Source: Staphylococcus hominis subsp. hominis (GTDB lineage: Bacteria; Bacillota; Bacilli; Staphylococcales; Staphylococcaceae). From it: a stretch of DNA of 64,000 bases. Below are positions 53,888 through 64,000 of the stretch, piece by piece. The position numbers and the translations under genes are program-made. The notes beneath the pieces are model-generated. The model searched no databases, was not told where the DNA came from, and saw nothing but the letters and a program-made list of their open reading frames with translations. Position 1 is the first letter of the stretch, and every line of letters begins with the position of its first letter. The DNA lies in contig NZ_PPQE01000025.1 of NCBI RefSeq assembly GCF_002901845.1, forward strand, positions 521,406-585,405, given 5' to 3'.

Positions 53888-53917
53888 TAATTTGTGTAAA
53901 AATTTAGACTCAGGCAG

Positions 53918-53946
53918 AAAGAGTGGGCATATACCCGCTCTTTTCT
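53918..53946 (+). terminator. Leader terminator/attenuator of the nusA operon
   Basis: AAAGAGTGGG (53918-53927) pairs with CCCGCTCTTT (53934-53943; one G-U) around a 6-nt loop and is followed by TTCT. It lies downstream of the operon promoter and only 24 nt before rimP. It also serves as the only visible terminator for polC. In B. subtilis NusA represses its own operon through such a leader terminator; the same is likely here (inference). Confidence 0.7.
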
Positions 53947-53969
53947 ATTTGCCAAAAAAGGAGGCCTGT

Positions 53970-54437
53970 ATGAGTAAAATTACTGAAGAAGTAGAAACTA
54001 TCATTACTCCCATTTTAGATGATTTAAACTTTGAATTAGTTGATGTTGAATATGCAAAAGAAGGCAAAGATCGTTTTTTGAGAATCTCTATTGATAAAGA
54101 AGGTGGCGTAGATTTAAATGATTGTACGCTTGCTTCTGAAAAAATAAGTGAAGCAATGGATCAAAATGATCCTATTCCTGAAATGTATTATCTTGATGTA
54201 GCTTCACCTGGAGCTGAACGTCCACTAAAAAAAGAAAAAGATTATCAAAATGCGATAGAGCAACCTGTATTTGTATCTCTTTATGCGCCAATTGAAGGTG
54301 ATAAAGAATGGTTAGGTATTCTGAAGTCTGTCGATGATGACACAATAACTATGGAAGTTAAAGAAAAATCAAAGAAAAAAACAATTGAGATACCAAGAAA
54401 TAAAATTGCAAAAGCACGTCACGCTGTAATGATTTAA
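53970..54437 (+). CDS. rimP: Ribosome maturation factor RimP
   Basis: 30S assembly factor acting before S12 joins. It has an alpha/beta N-terminal domain (FELVDVEYAKEG, LRISIDKEGGVDLNDC) and a small C-terminal SH3-like domain. Length 155 from ATG 53970, behind AAAGGAGG; the longer frame from 53859 would run through the promoter and terminator. It heads the nusA operon. Confidence 0.95.
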   Translation: MSKITEEVETIITPILDDLNFELVDVEYAKEGKDRFLRISIDKEGGVDLNDCTLASEKISEAMDQNDPIPEMYYLDVASPGAERPLKKEKDYQNAIEQPVFVSLYAPIEGDKEWLGILKSVDDDTITMEVKEKSKKKTIEIPRNKIAKARHAVMI

Positions 54438-54457
54438 CGTGATGAGGAGGAATAATT

Positions 54458-55684
54458 GTGGCAAGTAATGAATTATTATTAGCAACTGAATACTTAGAAA
54501 AGGAAAAGAAAATTCCAAGAGAAGTTTTGATTGATGCAATTGAAGCAGCTTTAATTACTGCATATAAGAAAAATTATGATAGTGCTAGAAACGTTCGTGT
54601 AGAATTAAATATGGATGAAGGCACATTTAAAGTCATCGCACGTAAAGAAGTTGTAGAAGAAGTATTTGATGATCGTGAAGAAGTTGATTTAAGCACTGCT
54701 TTAGTTAAAAATCCTGCTTATGAAATAGGTGATATTTACGAAGAAGATGTCACACCTAAAGACTTTGGTCGTGTTGGTGCACAGGCTGCTAAACAAGCAG
54801 TAATGCAACGTCTAAGAGATGCTGAAAGAGAAATTTTATACTCTGAGTTTATTGATAAAGAAGAAGATATTTTAACAGGTGTGATTGATCGTGTTGATCA
54901 TCGATATGTGTATGTTAATTTAGGTAGAATCGAAGCGGTTTTATCTGAAGCTGAAAGAAGTCCTAATGAGACATACGTTCCAAATGAAAGAATTAAAGTC
55001 TATGTTAATAAAGTAGAGCAAACAACAAAAGGTCCACAAATTTATGTGTCAAGAAGTCATCCGGGTTTATTAAAACGTTTATTTGAACAAGAAGTCCCAG
55101 AAATTTATGATGGAACTGTTATTGTGAAATCAGTTGCACGTGAAGCAGGAGATCGTTCTAAAATTAGTGTATACTCTGAAAATCCAGATATAGATGCAGT
55201 GGGAGCTTGTGTAGGTGCAAAAGGTTCACGTGTTGAAGCGGTTGTTGAAGAATTAGGTGGGGAAAAAATCGATATTGTTCAATGGGATGAAGATCCAAAT
55301 GTTTTTGTACGTAATGCTTTAAGCCCATCACAAGTTTTAGAAGTTATTGTTGATGAAGATTACCAATCTACTGTAGTGGTAGTACCTGATTATCAATTAT
55401 CATTAGCTATTGGTAAACGAGGACAAAATGCGCGCTTAGCTGCCAAACTGACAGGATGGAAAATTGATATTAAATCTGAAACAGATGCTCGCGAAGCAGG
55501 AATTTATCCTATAATTGAATCTGAAGAAAAAGCTGATGAAATAGTATTTTCTGAAGATAAAGATATTGAAATTGATGACATCAATTTAGAAGAAACAAAC
55601 TTAACAACAACTGAATTATCAGCGGAAGTTGATGAAACTTCAAATGAAGCACAAGACGCTTCAGATAATAAAGAAGAACATTAA
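54458..55684 (+). CDS. nusA: Transcription termination/antitermination factor NusA
   Basis: Binds RNA polymerase and nascent RNA, affecting pausing and intrinsic termination. The N-terminal polymerase-binding domain (about 1-130) is followed by S1 ([19 protein letters not shown]) and two KH domains ([30 protein letters not shown] near 315-333). Length 408; beyond about residue 345 is an acidic, Thr- and Glu-rich tail that varies among relatives. The start is GTG 54458 after GAGGAGG. Confidence 0.97.
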   Translation: MASNELLLATEYLEKEKKIPREVLIDAIEAALITAYKKNYDSARNVRVELNMDEGTFKVIARKEVVEEVFDDREEVDLSTALVKNPAYEIGDIYEEDVTPKDFGRVGAQAAKQAVMQRLRDAEREILYSEFIDKEEDILTGVIDRVDHRYVYVNLGRIEAVLSEAERSPNETYVPNERIKVYVNKVEQTTKGPQIYVSRSHPGLLKRLFEQEVPEIYDGTVIVKSVAREAGDRSKISVYSENPDIDAVGACVGAKGSRVEAVVEELGGEKIDIVQWDEDPNVFVRNALSPSQVLEVIVDEDYQSTVVVVPDYQLSLAIGKRGQNARLAAKLTGWKIDIKSETDAREAGIYPIIESEEKADEIVFSEDKDIEIDDINLEETNLTTTELSAEVDETSNEAQDASDNKEEH

Positions 55685-55713
55685 TACGTTTAAGCATGTG
55701 GGGTGAGTAGTAA

Positions 55714-55998
55714 ATGAAGAAGAAGAAAATTCCAATGCGCAAATGCATCATCACGAATGAAATGCGTCCTAAAAAAGACATGATTCGAGTAGTAATTAAT
55801 AAAGAAGGCGAAATTTTCGCTGATGGTACTGGAAAACAACAAGGTAGAGGTGCATATGTTTCAAAAGATGTTAAAAGCGTAGAAGATGCTCAAAAAAATG
55901 GTGTACTCGAGAAATATTTTAATGAAAGTCCTGAAAAATTAGATCCTGTATATAAAGAAGTAATTCGATTAATTTATAGAGAAGAGATTCCTAAATGA
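55714..55998 (+). CDS. rnpM: RNA-binding protein RnpM (YlxR)
   Basis: Small basic DUF448 protein of 94 residues with PMRKCIITNEMRPKKDMIRVV and GRGAYVSKD. Recent work on the B. subtilis homologue describes binding to and modulation of RNase P RNA; before that it was called YlxR. A GGGGTGAG site precedes the ATG. It overlaps ylxQ by 4 nt, in the conserved nusA-ylxR-ylxQ-infB order. Confidence 0.92.
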   Translation: MKKKKIPMRKCIITNEMRPKKDMIRVVINKEGEIFADGTGKQQGRGAYVSKDVKSVEDAQKNGVLEKYFNESPEKLDPVYKEVIRLIYREEIPK

Positions 55999-56312
55999 CA
56001 AAAGAACAGATATTTAATTTTTTAGGCTTAGCGATGAGAGCTAGAAAAGTTAAAGTTGGAGAATCAGTACTCATATCAGAAATAAAAAAACGTAATATTA
56101 AGCTTGTGATTTTATCTACTGATGCTTCAGATAACGCTAAAAAGAATATAAAGAATAAATGTGACACATATCATGTTCCATTTAGAGTTTTCGGTACGAG
56201 AGTAGAATTAGGACAATCATTAGGCAAAGAAGAACGTGTAAATGTTGGCGTAACAGATTCAGGTTTTGCCAAAAAACTTATGTCGATGATTGATGAATAT
56301 TGTAAGGAGTGA
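55995..56312 (+). CDS. ylxQ: L7Ae/L30e-family RNA-binding protein YlxQ
   Basis: A 105-residue kink-turn-binding type protein: [14 protein letters not shown] at the N-terminus, then [15 protein letters not shown]. It resembles ribosomal L7Ae/L30e but is not essential in relatives, and its RNA target is not settled. Its ATGA overlaps the rnpM stop. The infB start lies 4 nt after the stop. Confidence 0.9.
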   Translation: MTKEQIFNFLGLAMRARKVKVGESVLISEIKKRNIKLVILSTDASDNAKKNIKNKCDTYHVPFRVFGTRVELGQSLGKEERVNVGVTDSGFAKKLMSMIDEYCKE

Positions 56313-56316
56313 TTAT

Positions 56317-58413
56317 ATGAGTAAAAAGAGAATTTACGAATATGCGAAAGAAGTAAATGTTAAAAGTAAAGAGATTATAGATGAGTTAAAGAAAATGGAC
56401 GTTGAAGTATCCAATCACATGCAAGCATTAGAAGATGACCAAATTAAGATGCTTAATAAAAAGTTCAAATCATCAAAAAATGAAGAAAATAAAAAACAAA
56501 ACACTCAAAATAATCACCAAAAACAGCAAAATAAAAAAGATAATAATCAAAACAAATCTAATTCAAAGAAAAAAAACAATAAAAATAGCAAAAACAATAA
56601 AAACAACAAAAATAATAAAAAAGGTAAGAATAACAAACCTGCTGCTGAACCCAAAGAAATGCCTTCAAAAATCACGTACGAGGAAGGTATTACAGTAGGA
56701 GAACTTGCTGATAAATTAAATATCGAATCATCTGACATTATTAAAAAATTATTTTTATTAGGTATTGTTGCTAACATTAACCAATCATTAGATGAAGAAA
56801 CATTAGAACTTATCGCAGATGATTATGGTGTTGAAATTGAAAAAGAAGTTGTTGTTAATGAAGAAGACCTAACAACTTATTTTGATGATGAAGAAGACGA
56901 CCCAGATGCAATTGAACGACCAGCAGTTGTAACAATTATGGGACACGTTGACCATGGTAAAACAACATTACTAGACTCAATTAGAAATACTAAAGTAACA
57001 GCAGGAGAAGCAGGCGGTATCACACAACACATTGGCGCATATCAAATTGAAAATAATGGTAAAAAAATTACTTTCTTAGATACACCTGGACATGCAGCTT
57101 TCACAACAATGCGTGCACGTGGTGCTCAAGTAACAGATATCACTATTTTAGTAGTAGCAGCAGATGATGGCGTTATGCCTCAAACAATTGAAGCAATTAA
57201 CCATGCTAAAGAAGCGGATGTACCAACAATTGTTGCGGTCAACAAAGTTGATAAACCAACCGCAAATCCAGACCGAGTGATGCAAGAGTTAACTGAATAT
57301 GGTTTAATTCCAGAAGATTGGGGTGGCGACACAATCTTTGTACCACTTTCAGCATTAAATGGTGATGGTATTGATGACTTATTAGAAATGATTGGTTTAG
57401 TTGCCGAAGTACAAGAATTAAAAGCTAATCCTGATAAGCAAGCAGTAGGTACTGTTATTGAAGCAGAATTAGATAAATCACGTGGACCAGCTGCGTCATT
57501 ATTAGTTCAAAATGGTACGTTGCATGTAGGTGATTCAATTGTAGTTGGTAATACGTATGGTCGCGTAAGAGCTATGGTAAATGATTTGGGTCAAAGAATC
57601 AAAACAGCTGGGCCTTCTACACCGGTTGAAATTACTGGTATTAACGATGTACCTCAAGCAGGTGACCGCTTCGTTATTTTCAAAGATGAAAAACAAGCGC
57701 GTCGTATTGGTGAAGCTCGTCATGAAGCAAATGTGATTCAACAACGTCAAGAAAGCAAAAATGTTTCATTAGACAATTTATTCGAACAAATGAAACAAGG
57801 CGAAATGAAAGATCTTAATGTCATTATTAAAGGCGATGTACAAGGTTCTGTAGAAGCTTTAGCTGCATCTCTTATGAAAATTGATGTTGAAGGCGTAAAT
57901 GTTCGTATTATTCATACAGCTGTAGGGGCAATCAATGAATCAGATGTTACATTAGCTAATGCCTCAAATGGTATTATTGTTGGATTTAACGTACGTCCTG
58001 ATGCAGGTGCGAAACGTGCAGCAGAAGCTGAAAATGTTGATATGCGTCTTCATAGAGTCATCTATAATGTTATAGAAGAAATTGAATCAGCGATGAAAGG
58101 TTTATTAGATCCTGAATTTGAAGAACAAGTTATCGGACAAGCTGAAGTACGTCAAACATTCAAAGTTTCAAAAGTTGGAACAATTGCCGGTAGTTACGTA
58201 ACTGAAGGTAAAATCACTCGTAACGCAGGCGTACGTGTCATTCGTGATGGTATCGTTCAATTCGAAGGTGAACTTGATACGTTAAAACGTTTTAAAGATG
58301 ACGCTAAAGAAGTATCACAAGGTTACGAATGTGGTATTACAATTGCAAACTTTAATGACATTAAAGAAGGTGACATTATTGAAGCATTCGAAATGGTAGA
58401 AATTGAAAGATAA
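56317..58413 (+). CDS. infB: Translation initiation factor IF-2
   Basis: GTPase that brings fMet-tRNA to the 30S subunit. An N-terminal IF2N domain ([19 protein letters not shown]) is followed by a Lys/Asn low-complexity linker (about 48-110), a second IF2N domain, then the G domain with GHVDHGKTT (near 209-217), DTPGHAAF and NKVDKP, and beta-barrel domains II to IV. Length 698 from ATG 56317, after AAGGAG at 56304-56309. The upstream in-frame starts precede that site. Confidence 0.97.
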   Translation: MSKKRIYEYAKEVNVKSKEIIDELKKMDVEVSNHMQALEDDQIKMLNKKFKSSKNEENKKQNTQNNHQKQQNKKDNNQNKSNSKKKNNKNSKNNKNNKNNKKGKNNKPAAEPKEMPSKITYEEGITVGELADKLNIESSDIIKKLFLLGIVANINQSLDEETLELIADDYGVEIEKEVVVNEEDLTTYFDDEEDDPDAIERPAVVTIMGHVDHGKTTLLDSIRNTKVTAGEAGGITQHIGAYQIENNGKKITFLDTPGHAAFTTMRARGAQVTDITILVVAADDGVMPQTIEAINHAKEADVPTIVAVNKVDKPTANPDRVMQELTEYGLIPEDWGGDTIFVPLSALNGDGIDDLLEMIGLVAEVQELKANPDKQAVGTVIEAELDKSRGPAASLLVQNGTLHVGDSIVVGNTYGRVRAMVNDLGQRIKTAGPSTPVEITGINDVPQAGDRFVIFKDEKQARRIGEARHEANVIQQRQESKNVSLDNLFEQMKQGEMKDLNVIIKGDVQGSVEALAASLMKIDVEGVNVRIIHTAVGAINESDVTLANASNGIIVGFNVRPDAGAKRAAEAENVDMRLHRVIYNVIEEIESAMKGLLDPEFEEQVIGQAEVRQTFKVSKVGTIAGSYVTEGKITRNAGVRVIRDGIVQFEGELDTLKRFKDDAKEVSQGYECGITIANFNDIKEGDIIEAFEMVEIER

Positions 58414-58427
58414 CTCATTTGTAAAGA

Positions 58428-58467
58428 GCTGAAGTGTATATGATATAGGTAGCCACTTTAGCCTTCT
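58428..58467 (+). terminator. Hairpin between infB and rbfA
   Basis: GCTGAAGTG pairs with CACTTTAGC (one G-U) around a 17-nt loop, followed by CTTCTTTT. It is probably a partial terminator inside the operon. Confidence 0.6.
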
Positions 58468-58507
58468 TTTCTAAATATATGTTAAATAATAAAGAGGTGA
58501 CATATCC

Positions 58508-58858
58508 ATGAGTAATATGAGAGCTGAACGTGTTGGCGAACAAATGAAAAAAGAAGTTATGGATATCATTAATAATAAAGTTAAAGATCCAAGAGTAGGA
58601 TTTATTACTATTACTGACGTTGAATTAACAAATGATTTATCACAAGCCAAAGTTTTTTTAACAGTGCTTGGCAATAAAAAGGAAGTTAATGATACGTTTA
58701 AAGCTTTAGATAAAGCAAAAGGATTCATTAAATCTGAGCTAGGTTCAAGAATGAGATTACGTATAGTACCAGAGTTATTCTTTGAATATGATGAATCAAT
58801 TGAATACGGTAATAAAATTGAAAAAATGATTCAAGATTTACACAAACAAGATAAATAA
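58508..58858 (+). CDS. rbfA: Ribosome-binding factor A
   Basis: KH-type 30S maturation factor needed for 16S 5' end processing and cold growth. [17 protein letters not shown] begins the protein; [27 protein letters not shown] is the family core. Length 116. AGAGGTGA precedes the ATG. Confidence 0.96.
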   Translation: MSNMRAERVGEQMKKEVMDIINNKVKDPRVGFITITDVELTNDLSQAKVFLTVLGNKKEVNDTFKALDKAKGFIKSELGSRMRLRIVPELFFEYDESIEYGNKIEKMIQDLHKQDK

Positions 58859-58935
58859 TACTTTATCATTGTTATTAATCAGTGACATTCAATCAAATAA
58901 CTTCAGAAAAAGAAATTTAGATGTAACATATAATG

Positions 58936-58981
58936 GGGGTAGGACGATAACATTTACATGAATTCAGTCCTACTCCTTTTT
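58936..58981 (+). terminator. Terminator after rbfA
   Basis: GGGGTAGGAC (58936-58945) pairs with GTCCTACTCC (58967-58976; one G-U) and is followed by TTTTTAT. The loop is 21 nt. The rest of the 211-nt gap to truB shows no gene. Confidence 0.8.
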
Positions 58982-59069
58982 ATATGATTAATACTGATAA
59001 AACATGGATAAGACATTAGATGATTTAATAATACATAGTGAGACATAATAAACTAAAGGGTGTGAAAAA

Positions 59070-59987
59070 ATGTACAACGGTATATTACCAGTGTATAAAG
59101 AGCGTGGTTTAACCAGTCATGATGTTGTATTTAAACTTAGAAAAATCTTAAAAACTAAAAAGATAGGTCATACTGGAACATTAGATCCTGAAGTTTCAGG
59201 TGTACTACCTATCTGTATAGGGACAGCAACAAGAGTGAGCGACTATGTCATGGATATGGGGAAATCTTATGAAGCAACCATTACATTAGGTGAAAGTACG
59301 ACAACTGAAGATCAAACTGGAGAAGTAATAGAAAAAGTAAATATAGCGGCGAATACGATTACTTCTATAGAAGTTGATCGTGTTTTAGAAGAATTTAAAG
59401 GAGTAATAGAGCAGATTCCTCCAATGTATTCCTCTGTAAAAGTAAATGGAAAAAAATTATATGAATATGCTAGAAAAGGAGAAACTATTGAACGGCCAAA
59501 ACGACAAGTTAAAATTGATGAAATTGAACGAATATCTGATTTAACATTTATAGAACAAACATGTCATTTTGATATAAAAGTAACGTGTGGAAAAGGTACC
59601 TATATCAGAACGTTAGCAACAGATATTGGCAAAGCTTTAGGTTATCCTGCTCATATGTCGTTGTTAACTCGTATAAATTCGGGTGGATTTAATATAAATG
59701 AGAGTTTATCACTTGAAAAAATTTCTGAATTACATGAGCATGAAACATTACAACATTATCTATTTCCTATAGAATATGGTTTGAAAAGTTTACAACATGT
59801 AGTCATTGATGATGACACTTTAAAGTATAGAATCTTAAATGGTCAAAAACTCCTAAAAAAAGATTTTACTCTATCATTAGAAAAGCAATTTGTGTTTATT
59901 GATAAGATAAGTGAAAAAGCATTAGCCATTTATGAACATCATCCTGACAAAATTAACGAAATAAAGCCTAAAAAAGTATTTAATTAA
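59070..59987 (+). CDS. truB: tRNA pseudouridine(55) synthase
   Basis: Makes pseudouridine 55 in the T loop of tRNA. The catalytic Asp is in [15 protein letters not shown] near residue 38; [14 protein letters not shown] (near 178) is the other main motif. A C-terminal domain completes 305 residues. GGGTGTG lies upstream of the ATG. ribF follows after 17 nt. Confidence 0.96.
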   Translation: MYNGILPVYKERGLTSHDVVFKLRKILKTKKIGHTGTLDPEVSGVLPICIGTATRVSDYVMDMGKSYEATITLGESTTTEDQTGEVIEKVNIAANTITSIEVDRVLEEFKGVIEQIPPMYSSVKVNGKKLYEYARKGETIERPKRQVKIDEIERISDLTFIEQTCHFDIKVTCGKGTYIRTLATDIGKALGYPAHMSLLTRINSGGFNINESLSLEKISELHEHETLQHYLFPIEYGLKSLQHVVIDDDTLKYRILNGQKLLKKDFTLSLEKQFVFIDKISEKALAIYEHHPDKINEIKPKKVFN

Positions 59988-60004
59988 AGGAGCCTTTGAT
60001 TGAT

Positions 60005-60976
60005 ATGAAAGTGATAGAAATAACACATCCAATACAAAATGAACAACTCATAAAAGAAGATGTTGCAATGGCATTTGGTTTTTTTGACGGTATGCATCGT
60101 GGTCACAGTAAAGTATTTGAAGCATTAGATATACGTGCAAAAGAAAAAAATTTAAAAAAGGCAGTAACAACATTTGATCCGCATCCATCAGTAGTATTAA
60201 ATCCTGAACGTAAACGTACAGATTACTTAACGCCACTATCTGATAAATTAGAAATGATAGAACAGCATGATATTGATTATTGTATTGTTATCAATTTCTC
60301 ATCACGTTTTGCTAACGTCACAGCTGAAGAGTTTATCAAAGACTATATTATTAATAATCATGTTAAAGAAGTTGTTGCAGGATTTGATTTTACATTTGGT
60401 AAATTTGGTAAAGGAAATATGGCCGTGTTAAATGAAATAGATGAATTTAATACTACAATAGTCGGTAAATTAGATTTAGATTCTGAAAAAATTTCAACAA
60501 CATCAATTAGACAAGCGTTACATGAAGGCAATCTACAAAAAGCTAATGATGAATTAGGTTATTTATATCGAATTAAAGGTACAGTTGTTCAAGGAGAAAA
60601 AAGAGGTCGAACAATCGGTTTTCCAACAGCTAATGTCCAACCTAGCGATGATTATGTACTTCCTAAAAAAGGGGTATATGCGGTAAGTATTGAAATAGGT
60701 GCCGAACACAAAATATATCGTGGGGTAGCTAACGTAGGTGTTAAGCCGACATTCCACGATCCATCTAAAGCAGAAGTGGTGATAGAGGTGAATATTTTTG
60801 ATTTTGAAGAAAATATTTATGGAGAACGTGTAATCGTATATTGGCACCATTATTTAAGACCAGAGGTAAAATTTGATGGTATAGATGCTTTAGTCAGTCA
60901 AATGAATGATGATAAAGAACGTGCAAAATATCTTTTAGCAGTTGATTTTGGTGATGATGTATCGTATAATATTTAA
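60005..60976 (+). CDS. ribF: Bifunctional riboflavin kinase / FAD synthetase
   Basis: Makes FMN and then FAD. The N-terminal adenylyltransferase domain has AFGFFDGMHRGH (near 24-35) and STTSIRQAL; the C-terminal kinase domain has GEKRGRTIGFPTANVQ (near 198) and GVYAV. Length 323 from ATG 60005, 12 nt after AAAGGAG. An in-frame TTG at 59996 is too close to that site. truB-ribF-rpsO-pnp is a standard order. Confidence 0.95.
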   Translation: MKVIEITHPIQNEQLIKEDVAMAFGFFDGMHRGHSKVFEALDIRAKEKNLKKAVTTFDPHPSVVLNPERKRTDYLTPLSDKLEMIEQHDIDYCIVINFSSRFANVTAEEFIKDYIINNHVKEVVAGFDFTFGKFGKGNMAVLNEIDEFNTTIVGKLDLDSEKISTTSIRQALHEGNLQKANDELGYLYRIKGTVVQGEKRGRTIGFPTANVQPSDDYVLPKKGVYAVSIEIGAEHKIYRGVANVGVKPTFHDPSKAEVVIEVNIFDFEENIYGERVIVYWHHYLRPEVKFDGIDALVSQMNDDKERAKYLLAVDFGDDVSYNI

Positions 60977-61085
60977 AGTTGAGTTTTTGAAAACTTATTA
61001 CTATTGAATCCTTTATCTTGGCAGGTTGAAACTCCGACGCCTTGCTCAGATTAAGGTGTAAACAAAAATTAGGAGGAATTTAATT
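60977..61085 (+). promoter_or_regulatory. Probable S15 leader before rpsO
   Basis: The 109-nt gap contains the GC-richer segment GGCAGGTTGAAACTCCGACG followed by CCTTGCTC and AAGGTG, which stands out from the AT-rich background and can pair internally. The position is where Gram-positive rpsO mRNAs carry an S15-binding autoregulatory leader. I could not test the fold. Confidence 0.4.
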
Positions 61086-61355
61086 ATGGCTATTACTCAA
61101 GAACGTAAAAATGAAATTATTAAAGAATATCGTGTACACGAAACAGATACTGGTTCACCAGAAGTACAAATCGCTGTTTTAACTGCAGAAATCACTGCAT
61201 TAAATGAACACTTACGTGAACACAAAAAAGATCACCATTCACGCCGTGGATTATTAAAAATGGTTGGTCGTCGTAGACATTTATTAAACTACTTACGTAG
61301 TAAAGATATTCAACGTTACCGTGAATTAATTAAATCATTAGGTATTCGTCGTTAA
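61086..61355 (+). CDS. rpsO: 30S ribosomal protein S15
   Basis: Primary binder of 16S rRNA in the platform, 89 residues. The family core [20 protein letters not shown] and [19 protein letters not shown] is intact. AGGAGGAA precedes the ATG. Confidence 0.98.
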   Translation: MAITQERKNEIIKEYRVHETDTGSPEVQIAVLTAEITALNEHLREHKKDHHSRRGLLKMVGRRRHLLNYLRSKDIQRYRELIKSLGIRR

Positions 61356-61372
61356 TTTTAAATATATTGAAG

Positions 61373-61408
61373 GGAAAGCACCATTTAGATTGGTACTTTC
61401 CTTTTTTG
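61373..61408 (+). terminator. Terminator after rpsO
   Basis: GGAAAGCACCA pairs with TGGTACTTTCC (one mismatch) around a short loop, followed by six T residues. Confidence 0.88.
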
Positions 61409-61490
61409 TATTTTTATCATAAACACTAATATAAAAATATATAAATAAATGATATGATGTAAGTATTAGATTTCAGAGAGGAGATTCATA

Positions 61491-63587
61491 ATGTCTCAAG
61501 AAAAGAAAGTGTTCAAAACCGAATGGGCTGGAAGATCGTTAACGATTGAGACAGGTCAATTAGCGAAACAAGCTAATGGTGCAGTTTTAGTACGTTATGG
61601 TGATACTGTTGTATTATCTACAGCAGTTGCTTCTAAAGAGCCACGTGATGGTGATTTTTTCCCCTTAACAGTTAACTATGAAGAAAAAATGTATGCGGCT
61701 GGTAAAATTCCAGGTGGATTTAAAAAACGCGAAGGTCGTCCTGGAGATGAAGCGACACTTACTGCACGTTTAATTGATAGACCAATTAGACCATTATTCC
61801 CTAAAGGTTATCGACATGACGTTCAAATTATGAATACTGTATTAAGTGCGGACCCAGACTGCTCCCCAGAAATGGCAGCAATGATTGGATCGTCAATGGC
61901 ATTGAGCGTGTCTGATATTCCATTCCAAGGACCAATTGCCGGTGTTAATGTAGGATATATTGATGGAACATACGTGATTAATCCAACACTTGAACAAAAA
62001 GAAGTATCTCGTTTAGATTTAGAAGTTGCTGGTCATAAAGATGCTGTAAATATGGTTGAAGCAGGTGCGAGTGAAATTACAGAACAAGAAATGCTTGAAG
62101 CGATTTTCTTTGGTCATGAAGAGATAAAACGCTTAGTTGCTTTCCAAGAAGAAGTTGTTGAGCATATTCAACCTGTGAAAAAAGAATTTATTCCCGTTGA
62201 ACGTGATGAAGAATTAGTACAACGAGTAAAATCTTTAACGGAAGAAAAAGGATTAAAAGAAACTGTATTAACATTTGACAAACAACAACGTGATGAAAAT
62301 TTAGATGCACTTAAAGCAGAAATCGCTACTGAATTTGTAGACGAAGCGGACCCAGAAAATGAGTTGCTTATCGATGAAGTATATGCAATCTTAAATGATT
62401 TAGTAAAAGAAGAAGTTCGTCGATTAATTGCAGATGAAAAAATTAGACCTGATGGACGTAAACCAGATGAAATTCGTCCGCTTGAATCAGAAGTTGGTTT
62501 ATTACCACGTGCACATGGTTCTGGATTGTTTACCCGTGGACAAACTCAAGCATTATCTGTACTTACTTTAGGAGCATTAGGAGACTATCAACTTATTGAT
62601 GGATTAGGACCTGAAATTGAAAAACGTTTTATGCACCACTATAATTTTCCTAATTTCTCAGTAGGTGAAACGGGTCCAGTAAGAGCGCCAGGTCGTCGTG
62701 AAATTGGTCACGGTGCACTAGGTGAAAGAGCACTTAGATATATCATTCCTGACACTACAGAGTTTCCTTACACAATTCGTATTGTGAGTGAAGTATTAGA
62801 GTCAAATGGCTCATCTTCACAAGCTTCAATTTGTGGATCAACATTAGCGTTAATGGATGCTGGTGTACCTATTAAAGCTCCAGTAGCCGGTATTGCTATG
62901 GGTCTTGTCACTCGTGAAGACAGTTATACAATTTTAACTGATATTCAAGGTATGGAAGATGCCTTAGGTGATATGGACTTCAAAGTTGCTGGAACTAAAG
63001 AGGGTATTACTGCGATTCAAATGGATATCAAAATTGATGGTTTAACACGTGAAGTGATTGAAGAAGCTCTTGAACAAGCTCGTCAAGGTCGTTTAGCTAT
63101 TATGGATCATATGTTACAAACAATCGATCAACCACGTAGTGAATTAAGTGCATATGCACCTAAGGTAGAAATTATGCATATCAAACCTGAAAAAATTCGT
63201 GATGTCATTGGTCCGGGTGGTAAAAAAATTAATGAAATTATTGACGAAACTGGCGTTAAGTTAGATATTGAACAAGATGGTACTATCTTTATTGGCGCTG
63301 TTGATCAAGAAATGATAAATAGAGCTCGAGAAATTATTAATGAAATTACACGCGAAGCTGAAGTGGGTCAAGTATATCATGCAAAAGTTAAGCGTATTGA
63401 AAAATATGGTGCTTTTGTAGAATTATTCCCAGGTAAAGATGCTTTATTACACATTTCTCAAATTTCTAAAGATAGAATAAATAAAGTTGAAGACGTTTTA
63501 AAAATCGGTGATACGATTGAAGTTAAAATTACAGAAATTGATAAACAAGGCCGTGTAAATGCGTCTCATAAAGTTTTAGATGAATAA
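61491..63587 (+). CDS. pnp: Polynucleotide phosphorylase
   Basis: 3'-5' phosphorolytic exoribonuclease of the degradosome. Two RNase PH-like domains (about 1-210 and 310-545), separated by a helical domain, form the core; [21 protein letters not shown] and [15 protein letters not shown] mark them. A KH domain ([15 protein letters not shown] near 565) and an S1 domain ([17 protein letters not shown] near 630) follow. Length 698. GAGAGGAG precedes the ATG. Confidence 0.98.
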   Translation: MSQEKKVFKTEWAGRSLTIETGQLAKQANGAVLVRYGDTVVLSTAVASKEPRDGDFFPLTVNYEEKMYAAGKIPGGFKKREGRPGDEATLTARLIDRPIRPLFPKGYRHDVQIMNTVLSADPDCSPEMAAMIGSSMALSVSDIPFQGPIAGVNVGYIDGTYVINPTLEQKEVSRLDLEVAGHKDAVNMVEAGASEITEQEMLEAIFFGHEEIKRLVAFQEEVVEHIQPVKKEFIPVERDEELVQRVKSLTEEKGLKETVLTFDKQQRDENLDALKAEIATEFVDEADPENELLIDEVYAILNDLVKEEVRRLIADEKIRPDGRKPDEIRPLESEVGLLPRAHGSGLFTRGQTQALSVLTLGALGDYQLIDGLGPEIEKRFMHHYNFPNFSVGETGPVRAPGRREIGHGALGERALRYIIPDTTEFPYTIRIVSEVLESNGSSSQASICGSTLALMDAGVPIKAPVAGIAMGLVTREDSYTILTDIQGMEDALGDMDFKVAGTKEGITAIQMDIKIDGLTREVIEEALEQARQGRLAIMDHMLQTIDQPRSELSAYAPKVEIMHIKPEKIRDVIGPGGKKINEIIDETGVKLDIEQDGTIFIGAVDQEMINRAREIINEITREAEVGQVYHAKVKRIEKYGAFVELFPGKDALLHISQISKDRINKVEDVLKIGDTIEVKITEIDKQGRVNASHKVLDE

Positions 63588-63599
63588 ATGGATGAAGTT

Positions 63600-63634
63600 A
63601 AGGTTAGGACAAAATGAAGTCCTAACCTTCTTTA
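63600..63634 (+). terminator. Terminator after pnp
   Basis: A perfect 11-bp stem, AAGGTTAGGAC (63600-63610) with GTCCTAACCTT (63619-63629), followed by CTTTAT. Confidence 0.88.
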
Positions 63635-63791
63635 TATATATAAAGAATGGTTTTATGAAAGTATATATTTTTTATTAAAGGTCTTTTACTCCTTAGTTAC
63701 AACACACTTTAATAGTGTACATCCTTCGTAAATTAAATTATAATAAATTATGAGTTTATATGGACGGGAATTAATTATAGGAGGTAACATT

Positions 63792-64000
63792 TTGAGTTTA
63801 GTAAAGAAAAAGAATGACGATATTCGCATTATTCCACTTGGGGGCGTAGGCGAAATCGCTAAAAATATGTATATCGTCGAAGTAGACGATGAGATGTTTA
63901 TGTTAGATGCGGGATTAATGTTTCCTGAAGATGAGATGTTAGGAGTAGATATTGTTATTCCTGACATCCAATATGTAGTAGAAAACAAAGATAAATTAAA
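63792..64000 (+). CDS. rnjB: Ribonuclease J2 (N-terminal fragment, runs off the window)
   Basis: The last 209 nt open a frame that is still running at the right edge: [20 protein letters not shown], then [20 protein letters not shown] and [18 protein letters not shown]. These are the first strands of the metallo-beta-lactamase fold of RNase J. The start is TTG 63792, 7 nt after a perfect AGGAGG. The position just after pnp is that of rnjB (RNase J2) in S. aureus; J1 cannot be fully excluded from the fragment. Confidence 0.85.
   Translation, partial: MSLVKKKNDDIRIIPLGGVGEIAKNMYIVEVDDEMFMLDAGLMFPEDEMLGVDIVIPDIQYVVENKDKL

Noticed and set aside
56435-56698. 87-residue plus-strand frame inside infB
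   Set aside because: An out-of-frame reading of the A-rich IF-2 linker; simply Lys/Ile repeats.
1-64000. CRISPR arrays, tRNA or rRNA genes, prophage, toxin-antitoxin or defence genes
   Set aside because: No spaced direct repeats, tRNA-like cloverleaf segments, rRNA motifs or such protein families were seen on either strand.

Overview
The window is a core-genome segment of a low-GC Gram-positive bacterium, almost certainly a Staphylococcus. The evidence is the gene order, protein lengths, strong AGGAGG-type ribosome binding sites, frequent TTG/GTG starts and AT-rich codon use. The gene order is the conserved pknB-rsgA-rpe-thiN / yloU-fakA / recG-fapR-plsX-fabD-fabG-acpP-rnc-smc-ftsY-ylxM-ffh-rpsP-rimM-trmD-rplS / rbgA-rnhB-sucCD-dprA-topA-trmFO-xerC-hslVU-codY-rpsB-tsf-pyrH-frr-uppS-cdsA-rseP-proS-polC-rimP-nusA-rnpM-ylxQ-infB-rbfA-truB-ribF-rpsO-pnp-rnjB string. 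Residue differences from remembered S. aureus proteins and a decayed IS1182/IS1272-type transposase point to a coagulase-negative species (S. epidermidis-like). The species call is inference.

Layout. 1-3.4 kb: 3' end of the PASTA kinase gene pknB, then rsgA, rpe and thiN. 3.5-6 kb: rpmB on the minus strand, then yloU and fakA. 6-6.56 kb: a gene-free gap. 6.56-13.1 kb: recG, the fapR-plsX-fabD-fabG lipid operon with a FapR operator at its promoter, acpP and rnc. 13.2-22.1 kb: smc, the SRP set ftsY-ylxM-ffh, then rpsP-rimM-trmD-rplS. 22.1-28.5 kb is the only accessory-looking part: an internally deleted, frameshifted IS1182-family transposase, a patch of hairpins, and two tandem minus-strand YfhO-family membrane proteins inserted between rplS and rbgA. 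28.5-40.8 kb: rbgA, rnhB, sucCD (with a CcpA cre site inside its promoter spacer), dprA, topA, trmFO and xerC-hslV-hslU-codY. 41-54 kb: rpsB, tsf, pyrH, frr, uppS, cdsA, rseP, proS, polC. 54-64 kb: the nusA operon (rimP, nusA, rnpM, ylxQ, infB, rbfA) behind a terminator-like leader hairpin, then truB, ribF, rpsO, pnp and the truncated start of rnjB.

Most genes serve translation and ribosome assembly (rsgA, rbgA, rimM, rimP, rbfA, infB, tsf, frr, r-proteins), replication and chromosome upkeep (polC, smc, topA, xerC, recG, rnhB), membrane lipid and envelope synthesis (fakA, plsX, fab genes, uppS, cdsA, yfhO), RNA processing (rnc, rnpM, pnp, rnjB) and nutrient control (codY, sucCD). Many reading frames overlap by 1-20 nt, implying translational coupling.

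I found no convincing new biological system: no CRISPR, phage, defence island, tRNA or rRNA. The items most worth a second look are the 36-nt hairpin shared by the IS remnant and the pknB-rsgA gap, the tandem yfhO insertion with its flanking repeats, the terminator hairpin in the nusA leader, and the hairpin over the xerC ribosome binding site.
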